From Crocinitomicaceae bacterium (GTDB taxonomy: Bacteria > Bacteroidota > Bacteroidia > Flavobacteriales_G > Salibacteraceae): DNA of 11,474 bases. Under the pieces are notes generated by a model. It searched no databases and had not been told where the DNA came from. It saw nothing but the letters and a program-made list of their open reading frames with translations. The stretch is taken from the NCBI GenBank assembly GCA_018623405.1, contig JAAZVO010000066.1:1-11474 (forward strand), in the 5' to 3' direction. A program made the translations under genes and the position numbers. Shown here one piece after another: positions 1 to 7,444 of the stretch (its first letter is position 1; each line of letters starts with the position of its first letter).

Positions 1-25
1 AGTCTTCAACAAGAAAATTTGCCAT
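1..25 (-). CDS. 5' end of an unidentified gene, cut by the window edge
   Basis: Reading leftwards, an ATG at 25-23 overlaps the TAA stop of the rhomboid gene by one base (TAATG), a typical translational-coupling arrangement. Only eight codons (MANFLVED) and one extra base are visible, so no function can be assigned. The tight overlap suggests it is the fourth gene of the leftward operon with the small protein, mutL and the rhomboid gene. From memory, flavobacterial mutL loci often carry a second rhomboid gene here, but the sequence does not show that. Confidence 0.5.
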
Positions 26-876
26 TAATAAATTCCTTTTTTACGCCAAAATTTTATCAAAATAAAACCAAACAACATTCCACCCAAATGAGCAAAGTGT
101 GCCACATTGTCACCGGGACTATTCTGTAAACCTGAAAACAACTCTAAAGCTCCGTATCCTATCACAAAATATTTTGCTTTTATAGGAAAAGGAATGAACA
201 ACATAAAAAGTTGAGCATTTGGGAACATCATACCAAAAGCTAATAAAATTCCAAATAAAGAGCCGGAGGCACCTACTACATTGGGTAAGTCTTTAAAATG
301 ATTTAAATATTTAGAAAAGAAGGTTGCGCTGATATTTAATGCCTCATAATTTTCAGGGTTCACCTGTAAGGCACTAAAAGCTCCTTTAAACTCTTGATAG
401 GCAGGATATATTTCAGGATAATATTGGCTAACCGCAAAACGGTGCTGCGATACAAAAGTAGCTATATTTTCAAAATTAGGATAGTTTACAATTTGCTCCA
501 TCGCGGTGATATCACCGGAAATTTCAAAATGAATGATGCCATAATGTAGCAGTGCAGCACCAAACCCGGTAAAAATGTAAAAAATCAAAAATCGTTTTGG
601 CCCCCATGCATTTTCAATGGCATTACCAAACATCCATACGGCAAACATGTTAAAAAACAGGTGTCCAAAGTTGCCATGCATAAACATGTAAGTTACAAAT
701 TGGTAAGGTCTAAACTTTTCAGACTCCCAATAATGCAGCCCTAGATAATCGTTGATGTCTATACCGAAGTTTACAGAAAACACAACTCTTGCAATAAAGG
801 CCAATACATTTATTATCAAAAGGTTTTTTACAACCTCGGGCAACATCGAAAAACCGCCTGTTCTCATGTAGTTCAT
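25..876 (-). CDS. Rhomboid-family intramembrane serine protease
   Basis: Predicted polytopic inner-membrane protease (283 aa) that would cleave transmembrane substrates within the bilayer. Visible rhomboid hallmarks are the HGNFGHLFFNM segment at about residues 67-77, with the conserved His and Asn, the catalytic serine motif GASGS at 202-206 (Ser204) and the catalytic histidine in AHLGG at 262-266 (His263). Hydrophobic stretches lie at about 17-35, 59-85, 95-113, 201-217, 222-242 and 261-277. An unusually long, mostly polar stretch of about 90 residues (about 112-200) separates the third hydrophobic segment from the serine motif. By analogy with GlpG this is the periplasmic L3 loop. The ATG at 876 lies 3 nt after the mutL stop; Met4 or Met11 are alternative starts. 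It is probably cotranscribed with mutL. The family is clear but the substrate is unknown. Confidence 0.93.
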   Translation of the reverse strand: MNYMRTGGFSMLPEVVKNLLIINVLAFIARVVFSVNFGIDINDYLGLHYWESEKFRPYQFVTYMFMHGNFGHLFFNMFAVWMFGNAIENAWGPKRFLIFYIFTGFGAALLHYGIIHFEISGDITAMEQIVNYPNFENIATFVSQHRFAVSQYYPEIYPAYQEFKGAFSALQVNPENYEALNISATFFSKYLNHFKDLPNVVGASGSLFGILLAFGMMFPNAQLFMLFIPFPIKAKYFVIGYGALELFSGLQNSPGDNVAHFAHLGGMLFGFILIKFWRKKGIY

Positions 877-879
877 GGA

Positions 880-2715
880 CTATTCAAATCTTTTTTCTAA
901 TTCGTTGGTGGTAATGGTATGCACAACAGTTTTACCTGATGGGGTATGGTAAGGTAAACTACACCCAAAAAGCTCGTCAATTAAATTAGCCATTTCTTCT
1001 TGTGCTAGTTTACGACCAACTTTTATGGAGGTATTTCTTGCCAATGATACCGCTAGGTTTTCTTTTTTACCCAAGGTTAATTTATCTCTGTTGATTTTAT
1101 ATTGTTCAACCACACTTTCGATTAAAGGTTTAGGATCAGTTTCATTTACCTCAGCAGGAACACCATTTACAATAAAAGTGTTTTTGCCAAATTCCTCAAT
1201 ATCAAATCCTAACATTTTTAAGTCTTCTTTTAGCTCTTTCAACAAATTAAAATCGTAATTGCTAAATTCCACATTTACAGGAAACAATTGCTGTTGAGAA
1301 TAGCTTTTTCCTTCCTCGAGGTTTTGTAGGTACTTTTCAAATAAAATTCGTTCGTGTGCCCTTTGCTGATGAATTACCATAACCCCTGATTTAATAGGAG
1401 AGAGGATGAATTTTCTGTGTATTTGAAAGAATGATTTTTCTTCTTCTGCAGTAATTTCAGATTCAGCATTAATTTTTGATCCAATTCGTGTTTCACCTTT
1501 TTCAAAAAAGTCATTCTCAAAACTAAACTGATTAATATCTTCAGATTTTGGAAAAAACGTTTCCCATCCTGAAATAGAAGTCGATCTAGGCTGCTGATTA
1601 TTGCCTTTTTGCTTAAATGGATTAAAATCGGGGTTTACAATAACTCCCGGAGTATCTAAATCACTGCGGTCTTTAGGTGGTGCTGAAAATTGAACATCAG
1701 ACGAAAAATCTAAAGAGGGTACTAAATTATGCTGACCCAATGCCTTTTTTAGGGTAGTTCTTAGAATAACAAAAATGTCTTTTTCAGCTTCAAACTTTAC
1801 CTCAGTTTTAGTGGGATGAATGTTTACATCTATTACAGCAGGATCTATATCAAGCTTTAAAAAATAGGAGGGATGGTAACCTTCAGGAATTAGCTTTTCG
1901 TAGGCTAATTGAACCGCATGGTGAAAGTAATTACTCTTAATGTATCGGTTGTTTACAAACAAAAATTGCTCTCCTCTGGTTTTTTTAGCCGCTTCGGGCT
2001 TACCAATAAAGCCATTTATGTTTACAAGGGAGGTTTCTTCTTTAGCAGGCACCAATTTCTGATTGATGTTTTTGCCAAATACCCCAACCACGCGTTGCCT
2101 AAAGCTTCCTTTAGGGAGGTGAAATAACTCGTTGTTATTATGTACTAGTTTAAATGAAATATTAACGTTGGGTAATGCAATTCGCTGAAATTCATCTATA
2201 ATATTTCTGAATTCGGCATTGTCTGATTTTAAAAACTTGCGTCTTGCAGGAATGTTGTAGAAAAGGTTTTTTACCGATGTTGAAGTGCCTGAAGAAGTTG
2301 AGCAGGGCTCTTGCTTTGTGATTTTAGAACCTTCAACTACCAAGATGGTTCCTACATCTTTGTCATGAGGTTTTGTTTTTATTTCCATGTGCGAAACCGC
2401 CGCAATACTTGCCATTGCTTCACCTCTAAAGCCAAATGTTTTTATGGAAAATAAATCTTGGGCATCGGCAATTTTAGAGGTGGCATGCCTTTCAATGCTC
2501 ATTCTAACATCAGCCTCGCCCATGCCACAACCATTGTCTATTATTTGTATGAGCGACTTGCCTGCATCTTTTATGTTTACTGTAATATCATCAGCACCTG
2601 AATCAACAGCATTTTCGAGTAGTTCTTTTACAACTGAACCCGGCCTTTGAATAACCTCTCCGGCTGCAATTTGGTTGGCCACATGGTCGGGTAGGAGTTT
2701 AATCAAATTTGCCAT
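880..2715 (-). CDS. mutL: DNA mismatch repair protein MutL
   Basis: MutL (611 aa) couples MutS mismatch recognition to strand incision and excision. The N-terminal GHKL ATPase is complete: KELLEN at about 30-35 (Glu31 and Asn35 match E. coli Glu29 and Asn33), the DNGCGM ATP-lid motif at 60-65, GFRGEA at 95-100 and a transducer domain to about 330, including DVNIHPTKTEVKF. A low-complexity linker covers about 335-425 and the C-terminal dimerisation domain covers about 430-611. The metal-binding endonuclease motif of many bacterial MutLs, DQHA-x2-E-x4-E, appears here as HQQRAHERILFE at 449-460. The two glutamates (455 and 460) remain, but Asp and His are replaced. The ACR and CPHGRP motifs are also not in standard form (SLARN at 557-561, LPYHTPSGK at 587-595). 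Nicking activity is therefore uncertain. The start at 2715 follows the upstream small gene by 7 nt. Confidence 0.97.
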   Translation of the reverse strand: MANLIKLLPDHVANQIAAGEVIQRPGSVVKELLENAVDSGADDITVNIKDAGKSLIQIIDNGCGMGEADVRMSIERHATSKIADAQDLFSIKTFGFRGEAMASIAAVSHMEIKTKPHDKDVGTILVVEGSKITKQEPCSTSSGTSTSVKNLFYNIPARRKFLKSDNAEFRNIIDEFQRIALPNVNISFKLVHNNNELFHLPKGSFRQRVVGVFGKNINQKLVPAKEETSLVNINGFIGKPEAAKKTRGEQFLFVNNRYIKSNYFHHAVQLAYEKLIPEGYHPSYFLKLDIDPAVIDVNIHPTKTEVKFEAEKDIFVILRTTLKKALGQHNLVPSLDFSSDVQFSAPPKDRSDLDTPGVIVNPDFNPFKQKGNNQQPRSTSISGWETFFPKSEDINQFSFENDFFEKGETRIGSKINAESEITAEEEKSFFQIHRKFILSPIKSGVMVIHQQRAHERILFEKYLQNLEEGKSYSQQQLFPVNVEFSNYDFNLLKELKEDLKMLGFDIEEFGKNTFIVNGVPAEVNETDPKPLIESVVEQYKINRDKLTLGKKENLAVSLARNTSIKVGRKLAQEEMANLIDELFGCSLPYHTPSGKTVVHTITTNELEKRFE

Positions 2716-2722
2716 GCACCAA

Positions 2723-2995
2723 TTACTTTAACAATAGATAGAAAATAACGGCTAAAACTCCGGCAATCAAGAAAATTCTTGTGTTCGATCGTTTTTGATG
2801 GTAGTTTACTTGATTCTTTCTCCATGCACTTTGCAGTTCACCCTTTTTTAATGTTCTTTCACTTTGCTCTAATTCCACCTCTTTTTCGGCTGCACGTCTT
2901 AATTTCTCTAATCTTTCCTTTCGCTCATCGTAATATCTAGGCTGAAAGTTAAAGCCTCTTGGGTGCTTAGTTTTGAATAAAGAAGGAAACCTCAT
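2723..2995 (-). CDS. Small tail-anchored hypothetical protein
   Basis: A 90-aa protein of unknown function. Residues 1-20 are basic and aromatic (PRGFNFQPRYYDERKERLEK at about 13-32 spans the boundary). Residues about 21-60 are highly charged, rich in Glu, Lys and Arg, and likely to form a long or coiled helix. The C-terminus has one hydrophobic segment, about 73-89 (IFLIAGVLAVIFYLLLK), with almost nothing after it, so a tail-anchored topology with a cytoplasmic N-terminus is inferred. It is the first gene of the leftward operon, 7 nt upstream of mutL. I recall short proteins of this type next to mutL in other Bacteroidota, but I cannot name a characterised family. It is accepted as real because of coding-like composition, a clear TM tail, tight operon spacing and the lack of a competing gene. 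Confidence 0.8.
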   Translation of the reverse strand: MRFPSLFKTKHPRGFNFQPRYYDERKERLEKLRRAAEKEVELEQSERTLKKGELQSAWRKNQVNYHQKRSNTRIFLIAGVLAVIFYLLLK

Positions 2996-3118
2996 GGTGC
3001 AAATTTAATTTTTATGCAGGGGCTAATTTTTGAAAAATTATAAAAACAAAAGAACACCTGTTGAAAAGTGTAAGTGTTGTTCAAAAAACAATGGCTTTGT
3101 ACTTTTAATTTTACCCCA
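2996..3118. promoter_or_regulatory. Divergent intergenic region with candidate promoters
   Basis: This 123-bp region separates the leftward operon from the rightward nagZ-like gene, so it should carry both promoters. On the minus strand, TAAATTTG (3007-3000) matches the Bacteroidota -7 consensus TAnnTTTG exactly. It lies only four bases before the ATG and no good TTTG -33 element is seen at normal spacing. On the plus strand, TACTTTTA (3100-3107) matches 7 of 8 effective positions, with TTG at 3077-3079 about 20 nt upstream. Both assignments are pattern matches only and either may be chance in AT-rich DNA. Confidence 0.35.
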
Positions 3119-6094
3119 ATGCGATTCCTCAAAATCATAGGTTTTTTTGCCTTGTTTTTAATCTTTTTCTCCGGTAAAAAAGACAAAGGTTTTATCCAAC
3201 CCCCGCCATACCTTGTTAATTACGACACAGCTTGGGTTGATAGTACTTTAAACTCCTTAACACTTGATGAGAAGATTGGACAATTATTTATGGTTGCTGC
3301 TTATTCTAACGAGTTGGCAAGCAATACCGAAGACATTGAAAAACTTGTTGAAAATTACGGAATAGGTGGTGTTTTATTCTTTCAAGGTACTCCCACAAAG
3401 CAAGCTGAATTAACCAATTTATACCAATCTAAATCTAAAGTGCCTTTGCTAATTGCCATAGATGCTGAATATGGCTTAAAAATGCGATTGGAAAATACGG
3501 TAGAGTATCCTAAACAAATGGCGCTTGGTGCTATTCAAGATGATACCCTTTTATATCAAATGGGCGCAGAATTAGGGGCTCAATTAAAATCAATTGGTGT
3601 TCATGTAAACCTTGCCCCTGTGGTGGATATTAATACCAACCCTGAAAACCCTGTTATTCAAAGTAGGTCGTTTGGAGAGCGTAAAGAGCTTGTTGCAGGC
3701 AAAGCCTTAAAAATTATGAAAGGATTACAAAGTCAACAAATTATTGCCACGGCAAAACATTTTCCGGGCCATGGCGATACTGACACAGATTCGCATTTGT
3801 CTTTACCAGTAATTGATCATCCAAAAAAACGACTAGAAAATATTGAGTTTTATCCCTTTAAGAAATTGATTGATAAAGGGGTAGGCGGAGTAATGATAGC
3901 CCACTTGTACGTTTCTTCTTTAGACCCGAAAGAAAAAATGGCTTCTACTTTATCGCCCATTGTGGTAAACGGTATTTTAAGAGACAATTTAGGATTTAAA
4001 GGACTTATTTACACCGATGCCTTGAATATGAAAGGTGTTAGCGAAAGCAATAGAAAAGGGGATATTGATATGGAAGCCTTTCTTGCAGGTAATGACATTT
4101 TACTTTTCCCTGAAAGTGTGGCTAAAGGTTTAAAGAAAATTAAAAAGGCTTTAAAAGATGGACTAATATCTGAAGAGGAAATTACCGCTAGGGTTGAGAA
4201 AATTTTAAAAGCAAAAAGTTGGGTTGGATTAAATAATTACAAACCAGTTTCTACCCAAAAAATCAATGAAGAGTTAAATAAAAACAAGTTAAAATTAACA
4301 GCGCAACTACTTGCTGAAAAGTCTGTTACGATGGTTATTAATAAAGATACTTTAATTCCAATTATTGATTTGAATCCTTCAATTGCATGTATTTCTATTG
4401 GAGCAAAAGAGGTAACGCCATTCCAAAAAAGATTGCAGCTATATGATGATTTAAAATCTTATCAATTGCCTTCAAACTTTTCTGCTGAAGAAGAAAGTGC
4501 TATCACAAAACAACTCAAACAAACTCCCGCAGTAATTATTGGAATTCATAATACTAAAGATGTTGGGGAAATAAATTGGGGCATTTCAAATCAAACCATC
4601 AACCTCATTAAATACCTGAATGCAAAAAAGAAGGTAATTGTAGTGAATTTTGGTAGTCCTTATGCGCTTTCTTTGTTTGATGAGCTAACCAACTTAGATG
4701 GGTTAATTCAGGCATACCAAGACATTCCAATTATGCAGGAGGCGGCTGCATCTGCTATTTTCGGAGGTATTTCTACTTCAGGAAAATTACCTGTAACGGC
4801 ATCAAAATTTTTTAAATATGGTGATGGAATTAATACCGATGGAGGTATTCGCTTTAATTATTCCTATCCTGAAAAATTTGGAATAAAAACCGAAGATTTC
4901 GCAAAGATTGATGCAATCGCTGAAAAGGGAATTAAAGAAAATGCTTATCCGGGTTGTCAGATTTTAGTAGCTAAAAATCAGGAGGTTATCTATCATAAAG
5001 CATTTGGGTATCATACCTACGAAGAGAATAAAAATGTTGATTTAGAAGATTTTTATGATATAGCCTCCATCACAAAAGTGGCTGCAACCTTGCCAAGCTT
5101 TATGATGTTGCACAACCAACAAGAAGTGAGTTTAGACCATGCATTGTGCGATTATTTGCCCCATTGGGTTGAAGAAACGCCTTACACTGAAATGAACATT
5201 CGAGAAATGTTGGCCCACCAAGCAGGCTTAAAAGCATGGATTCCATTTTATAAAGAAACCCTAATTGGAGGAGAACCTCGTTATAAGGTTTATTCTATTG
5301 TTCCTTCAGAAACCTTTCCATATCGCGTGGCAGATGGATTATATATCCACAAAGATTATCCTGATAGTTTGTTGAAGATTATTTTAAAAACACCTTTAGA
5401 GGCTAAGAAGGATTACAAATATTCAGATTTAGGATATTTTTTCTTAAAGGAAGTAATTGAAAATAAATCAGGACTTCCCCTAAATGAATTTGCTGATAGT
5501 TTGTTTTACAAGCCACTAGGAATGAAAACAACCTATTTACCGAGATTAAAATATGACCTAAACAATATTGTACCTACCGAATACGACTTAATGTTTAGAA
5601 AACAACAAATTCATGGAGACGTTCACGATCCGGGAGCAGCCATGCAAGGAGGAGTTGGAGGTCATGCCGGTTTATTTTCGAATGCTAATGATTTAGCCAA
5701 GCTAATGCAACTATATCTAAATTGGGGTGTTTACGGTGGTAAGAGGTACCTGGATGAAGATTTAGTAAAGGAATACACCAAATGTCAGTTTTGTGATGAT
5801 GACAACAGGAGAGGAGCGGGGTTCGATAAACCTGTGAGGGATGGACACGGAGGACCCACTTGCGATTGTATTTCTTACGAAAGCTTTGGGCATACCGGAT
5901 TTACAGGTACTATGGCTTGGGCCGACCCGCAAGAGCAAGTGGTTTATATTTTCTTGTCAAACAGGGTTTACCCTAGTGCCTCAAACAAAAAACTAATTAC
6001 TATGGGAATTAGAACCGATATTATGGAAGTAATTTTTGATGCTATCAACAAAAGCAAACAATCACCAGAAACAGCTTTAAACCAAAACCAATGA
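3119..6094 (+). CDS. NagZ-type GH3 glycosidase fused to a class C beta-lactamase-like serine hydrolase
   Basis: A 991-aa exported fusion protein. Residues 1-19 form a signal peptide (basic start, hydrophobic core IIGFFALFLIFF) without a lipobox Cys. Residues about 40-370 are a GH3 N-terminal domain with the NagZ signature KHFPGHGDTDTDSH at 213-226 and the nucleophile in YTDALNM (Asp300). It is expected to release N-acetylhexosamine from peptidoglycan or related glycans. Residues about 375-585 resemble a GH3 C-terminal-like linker. Residues about 590-975 are a penicillin-binding/class C beta-lactamase fold with SITK at 650-653 (Ser650, Lys653), YSD at 768-770 in place of YxN, and HTG at 925-927 in place of KTG. 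The serine domain could be an esterase, amidase or carboxypeptidase; true beta-lactamase activity is not implied. The ATG at 3119 is preferred over extension to 3074 because it begins a proper signal peptide. Its stop overlaps bshA by 4 nt. Confidence 0.93.
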   Translation: MRFLKIIGFFALFLIFFSGKKDKGFIQPPPYLVNYDTAWVDSTLNSLTLDEKIGQLFMVAAYSNELASNTEDIEKLVENYGIGGVLFFQGTPTKQAELTNLYQSKSKVPLLIAIDAEYGLKMRLENTVEYPKQMALGAIQDDTLLYQMGAELGAQLKSIGVHVNLAPVVDINTNPENPVIQSRSFGERKELVAGKALKIMKGLQSQQIIATAKHFPGHGDTDTDSHLSLPVIDHPKKRLENIEFYPFKKLIDKGVGGVMIAHLYVSSLDPKEKMASTLSPIVVNGILRDNLGFKGLIYTDALNMKGVSESNRKGDIDMEAFLAGNDILLFPESVAKGLKKIKKALKDGLISEEEITARVEKILKAKSWVGLNNYKPVSTQKINEELNKNKLKLTAQLLAEKSVTMVINKDTLIPIIDLNPSIACISIGAKEVTPFQKRLQLYDDLKSYQLPSNFSAEEESAITKQLKQTPAVIIGIHNTKDVGEINWGISNQTINLIKYLNAKKKVIVVNFGSPYALSLFDELTNLDGLIQAYQDIPIMQEAAASAIFGGISTSGKLPVTASKFFKYGDGINTDGGIRFNYSYPEKFGIKTEDFAKIDAIAEKGIKENAYPGCQILVAKNQEVIYHKAFGYHTYEENKNVDLEDFYDIASITKVAATLPSFMMLHNQQEVSLDHALCDYLPHWVEETPYTEMNIREMLAHQAGLKAWIPFYKETLIGGEPRYKVYSIVPSETFPYRVADGLYIHKDYPDSLLKIILKTPLEAKKDYKYSDLGYFFLKEVIENKSGLPLNEFADSLFYKPLGMKTTYLPRLKYDLNNIVPTEYDLMFRKQQIHGDVHDPGAAMQGGVGGHAGLFSNANDLAKLMQLYLNWGVYGGKRYLDEDLVKEYTKCQFCDDDNRRGAGFDKPVRDGHGGPTCDCISYESFGHTGFTGTMAWADPQEQVVYIFLSNRVYPSASNKKLITMGIRTDIMEVIFDAINKSKQSPETALNQNQ

Positions 6095-7230
6095 AAATAG
6101 GAATTGTACTTTATCCAACCTACGGAGGTAGTGGTGTTGTAGCAACAGAATTAGGTATGGCATTGGCCAAAAAAGGGCACGAAATTCATTTTATTACCTA
6201 CAGCCTTCCGATTAGGTTAGACGAGTTCGGTGAAAATATTTTTTACCATGAGGTAAGAATTTTAGATTACCCACTTTTTTATTACAAACCTTATGAATTG
6301 GTACTAACTTCTAAGTTGGTAGATGTAGTAAAACACGAAAATTTAGATCTATTACATGTTCATTATGCCATTCCGCATGCATCTGCTGCTTACATGGCCA
6401 AGCAGATTTTAAAAACAGAAGGTATTCACATTCCATTTATCACAACGTTGCATGGTACAGACATTACTTTGGTTGGTAAAGATTCATCGTTTGAGCCGGT
6501 AATTACCTTTGCTATGAATGAGAGTGATGCCGTTACTGCCGTTTCTAAGGACTTGAAAAAAGAAACCTTAACTCATTTTGCGGTAAATAGGCATATAGAG
6601 GTAATTCCTAACTTTATTAATCCCGAACATTACAGCACCAAACCTGCAGAGAATCTTAAGAAAAAATATGCTCCAAATGGCGAACGTATATTGGTTCATA
6701 TTTCCAATTTTAGGCGCGTAAAAAGGGTAGGAGATGTTGCCCATGTATTTGCCAAATTAAGAGAGCGTATTCCTTGTAAACTTATTTATGTTGGTGATGG
6801 CCCTGAAAGGCCAAATATTGAGCAGTTATGCCGAAAATTAGGAACTTGCAACGATACTGAGTTCTTAGGAAAATTAAGGGGAATAGACCAAATTTTAGCT
6901 TTAGCCGATTTATTTGTGTTAACCTCTGAAACTGAAAGTTTTGGTTTAGCAGCTTTGGAAGCAATGGCCTCTAACGTTCCTGTTATTTCTACCAATGCAG
7001 GTGGGCTACCCGAAGTTGTAGAGCATGGAATTTCAGGCTTTTTGAGTAATGTGGGTGATATTGACGATATGGTAGAAAATGCTTACACTATTTTAAAATC
7101 AGATGAAACCTTGGCGAACTTCAGGAAAAATGCCAATGCTCGTGCCCACGATTTTCATTTAGATAAAATTCTGCCCCAATATGAAAACCTTTATGCTAGG
7201 GTGGTAGAAAGCAATATGATTAGGGAATAG
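6091..7230 (+). CDS. bshA: N-acetyl-alpha-D-glucosaminyl L-malate synthase BshA
   Basis: A cytoplasmic GT4-family glycosyltransferase of 379 aa, the usual BshA length. It transfers GlcNAc from UDP-GlcNAc to L-malate, the first step of bacillithiol synthesis. BshA-typical motifs are YPTYGGSGVVATELG at 8-22 (glycine-rich donor/acceptor loop), HVHYAIPHA at 89-97, TLHGTDITLVGKD at 119-131 and the GT4 E-x7-E motif ESFGLAALE at 282-290 near the UDP-sugar site. The start codon overlaps the nagZ-like stop (ATGA), so translation is probably coupled. No bshB or bshC is visible here. The 3' end overlaps the convergent minus-strand gene by 11 nt. Assignment is firm because the motifs separate BshA from general GT4 enzymes. 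Confidence 0.94.
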   Translation: MKIGIVLYPTYGGSGVVATELGMALAKKGHEIHFITYSLPIRLDEFGENIFYHEVRILDYPLFYYKPYELVLTSKLVDVVKHENLDLLHVHYAIPHASAAYMAKQILKTEGIHIPFITTLHGTDITLVGKDSSFEPVITFAMNESDAVTAVSKDLKKETLTHFAVNRHIEVIPNFINPEHYSTKPAENLKKKYAPNGERILVHISNFRRVKRVGDVAHVFAKLRERIPCKLIYVGDGPERPNIEQLCRKLGTCNDTEFLGKLRGIDQILALADLFVLTSETESFGLAALEAMASNVPVISTNAGGLPEVVEHGISGFLSNVGDIDDMVENAYTILKSDETLANFRKNANARAHDFHLDKILPQYENLYARVVESNMIRE

Positions 7231-7444
7231 TTTTCCAATTCCACTCAAAATAAGCAAGGCATAAAACTAAAATCACTTCAACAATTAAATAGCTCCATCC
7301 AAGCCAAGTTATTGTTTCTACATGGAATAGGGCTAAGCCGATTGATAAGAAACAATAAGTAATATTAAAACCTGCAGTTACCTTTAAGTAAGGGTGCAAA
7401 TTAGTTTTTGAAAAGCCCAAACAAATTGCATCGAATGGTGACAC
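7220..7444 (-). CDS. C-terminal fragment of a small membrane protein (5' truncated)
   Basis: About 70 codons read leftwards to a TAA at 7222-7220, overlapping the 3' end of bshA on the other strand. The product has two clear hydrophobic segments, roughly VTAGFNITYCFLSIGLALF and WSYLIVEVILVLCLAYFEW, and ends in WNWKTIP. It resembles the second half of the small four-helix membrane proteins found in Bacteroidota, but I cannot name the family with confidence. The only nearby start is a GTG at 7444. Codons upstream of it (to a stop at 7498-7496) lie antisense to the SusE-like repeats and do not look like this protein. The N-terminal half is therefore probably missing at the join near 7410-7440. 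This may be a pseudogene, a rearranged gene or an assembly artefact. Confidence 0.5.
   Translation of the reverse strand: MSPFDAICLGFSKTNLHPYLKVTAGFNITYCFLSIGLALFHVETITWLGWSYLIVEVILVLCLAYFEWNWKTIP
7410..7440. other. Probable breakpoint joining two 5'-truncated genes
   Basis: To the left, the minus-strand membrane-protein frame reads well up to about 7415. To the right, the plus-strand SusE-like repeat frame becomes recognisable from about 7425-7434 (IASNGDT). Neither gene has a start codon on its own side of this point. No transposase, terminal inverted repeats or obvious target-site duplication is visible. The location is uncertain by about 15-20 bases. Confidence 0.55.

Noticed and set aside
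1025..2650. Several short plus-strand open frames within mutL
   Set aside because: They lie entirely antisense to a well-supported MutL and show no recognisable domain or independent spacing.
3074..3118. Longer N-terminus for the NagZ-like fusion
   Set aside because: It would place 15 extra residues before an otherwise clean signal peptide and use a non-ATG start. The ATG at 3119 is better.
4955..6094. Antibiotic-resistance beta-lactamase
   Set aside because: The domain is part of a NagZ-type fusion and has YSD and HTG variants, more consistent with a cell-wall or ester hydrolase than a resistance enzyme.
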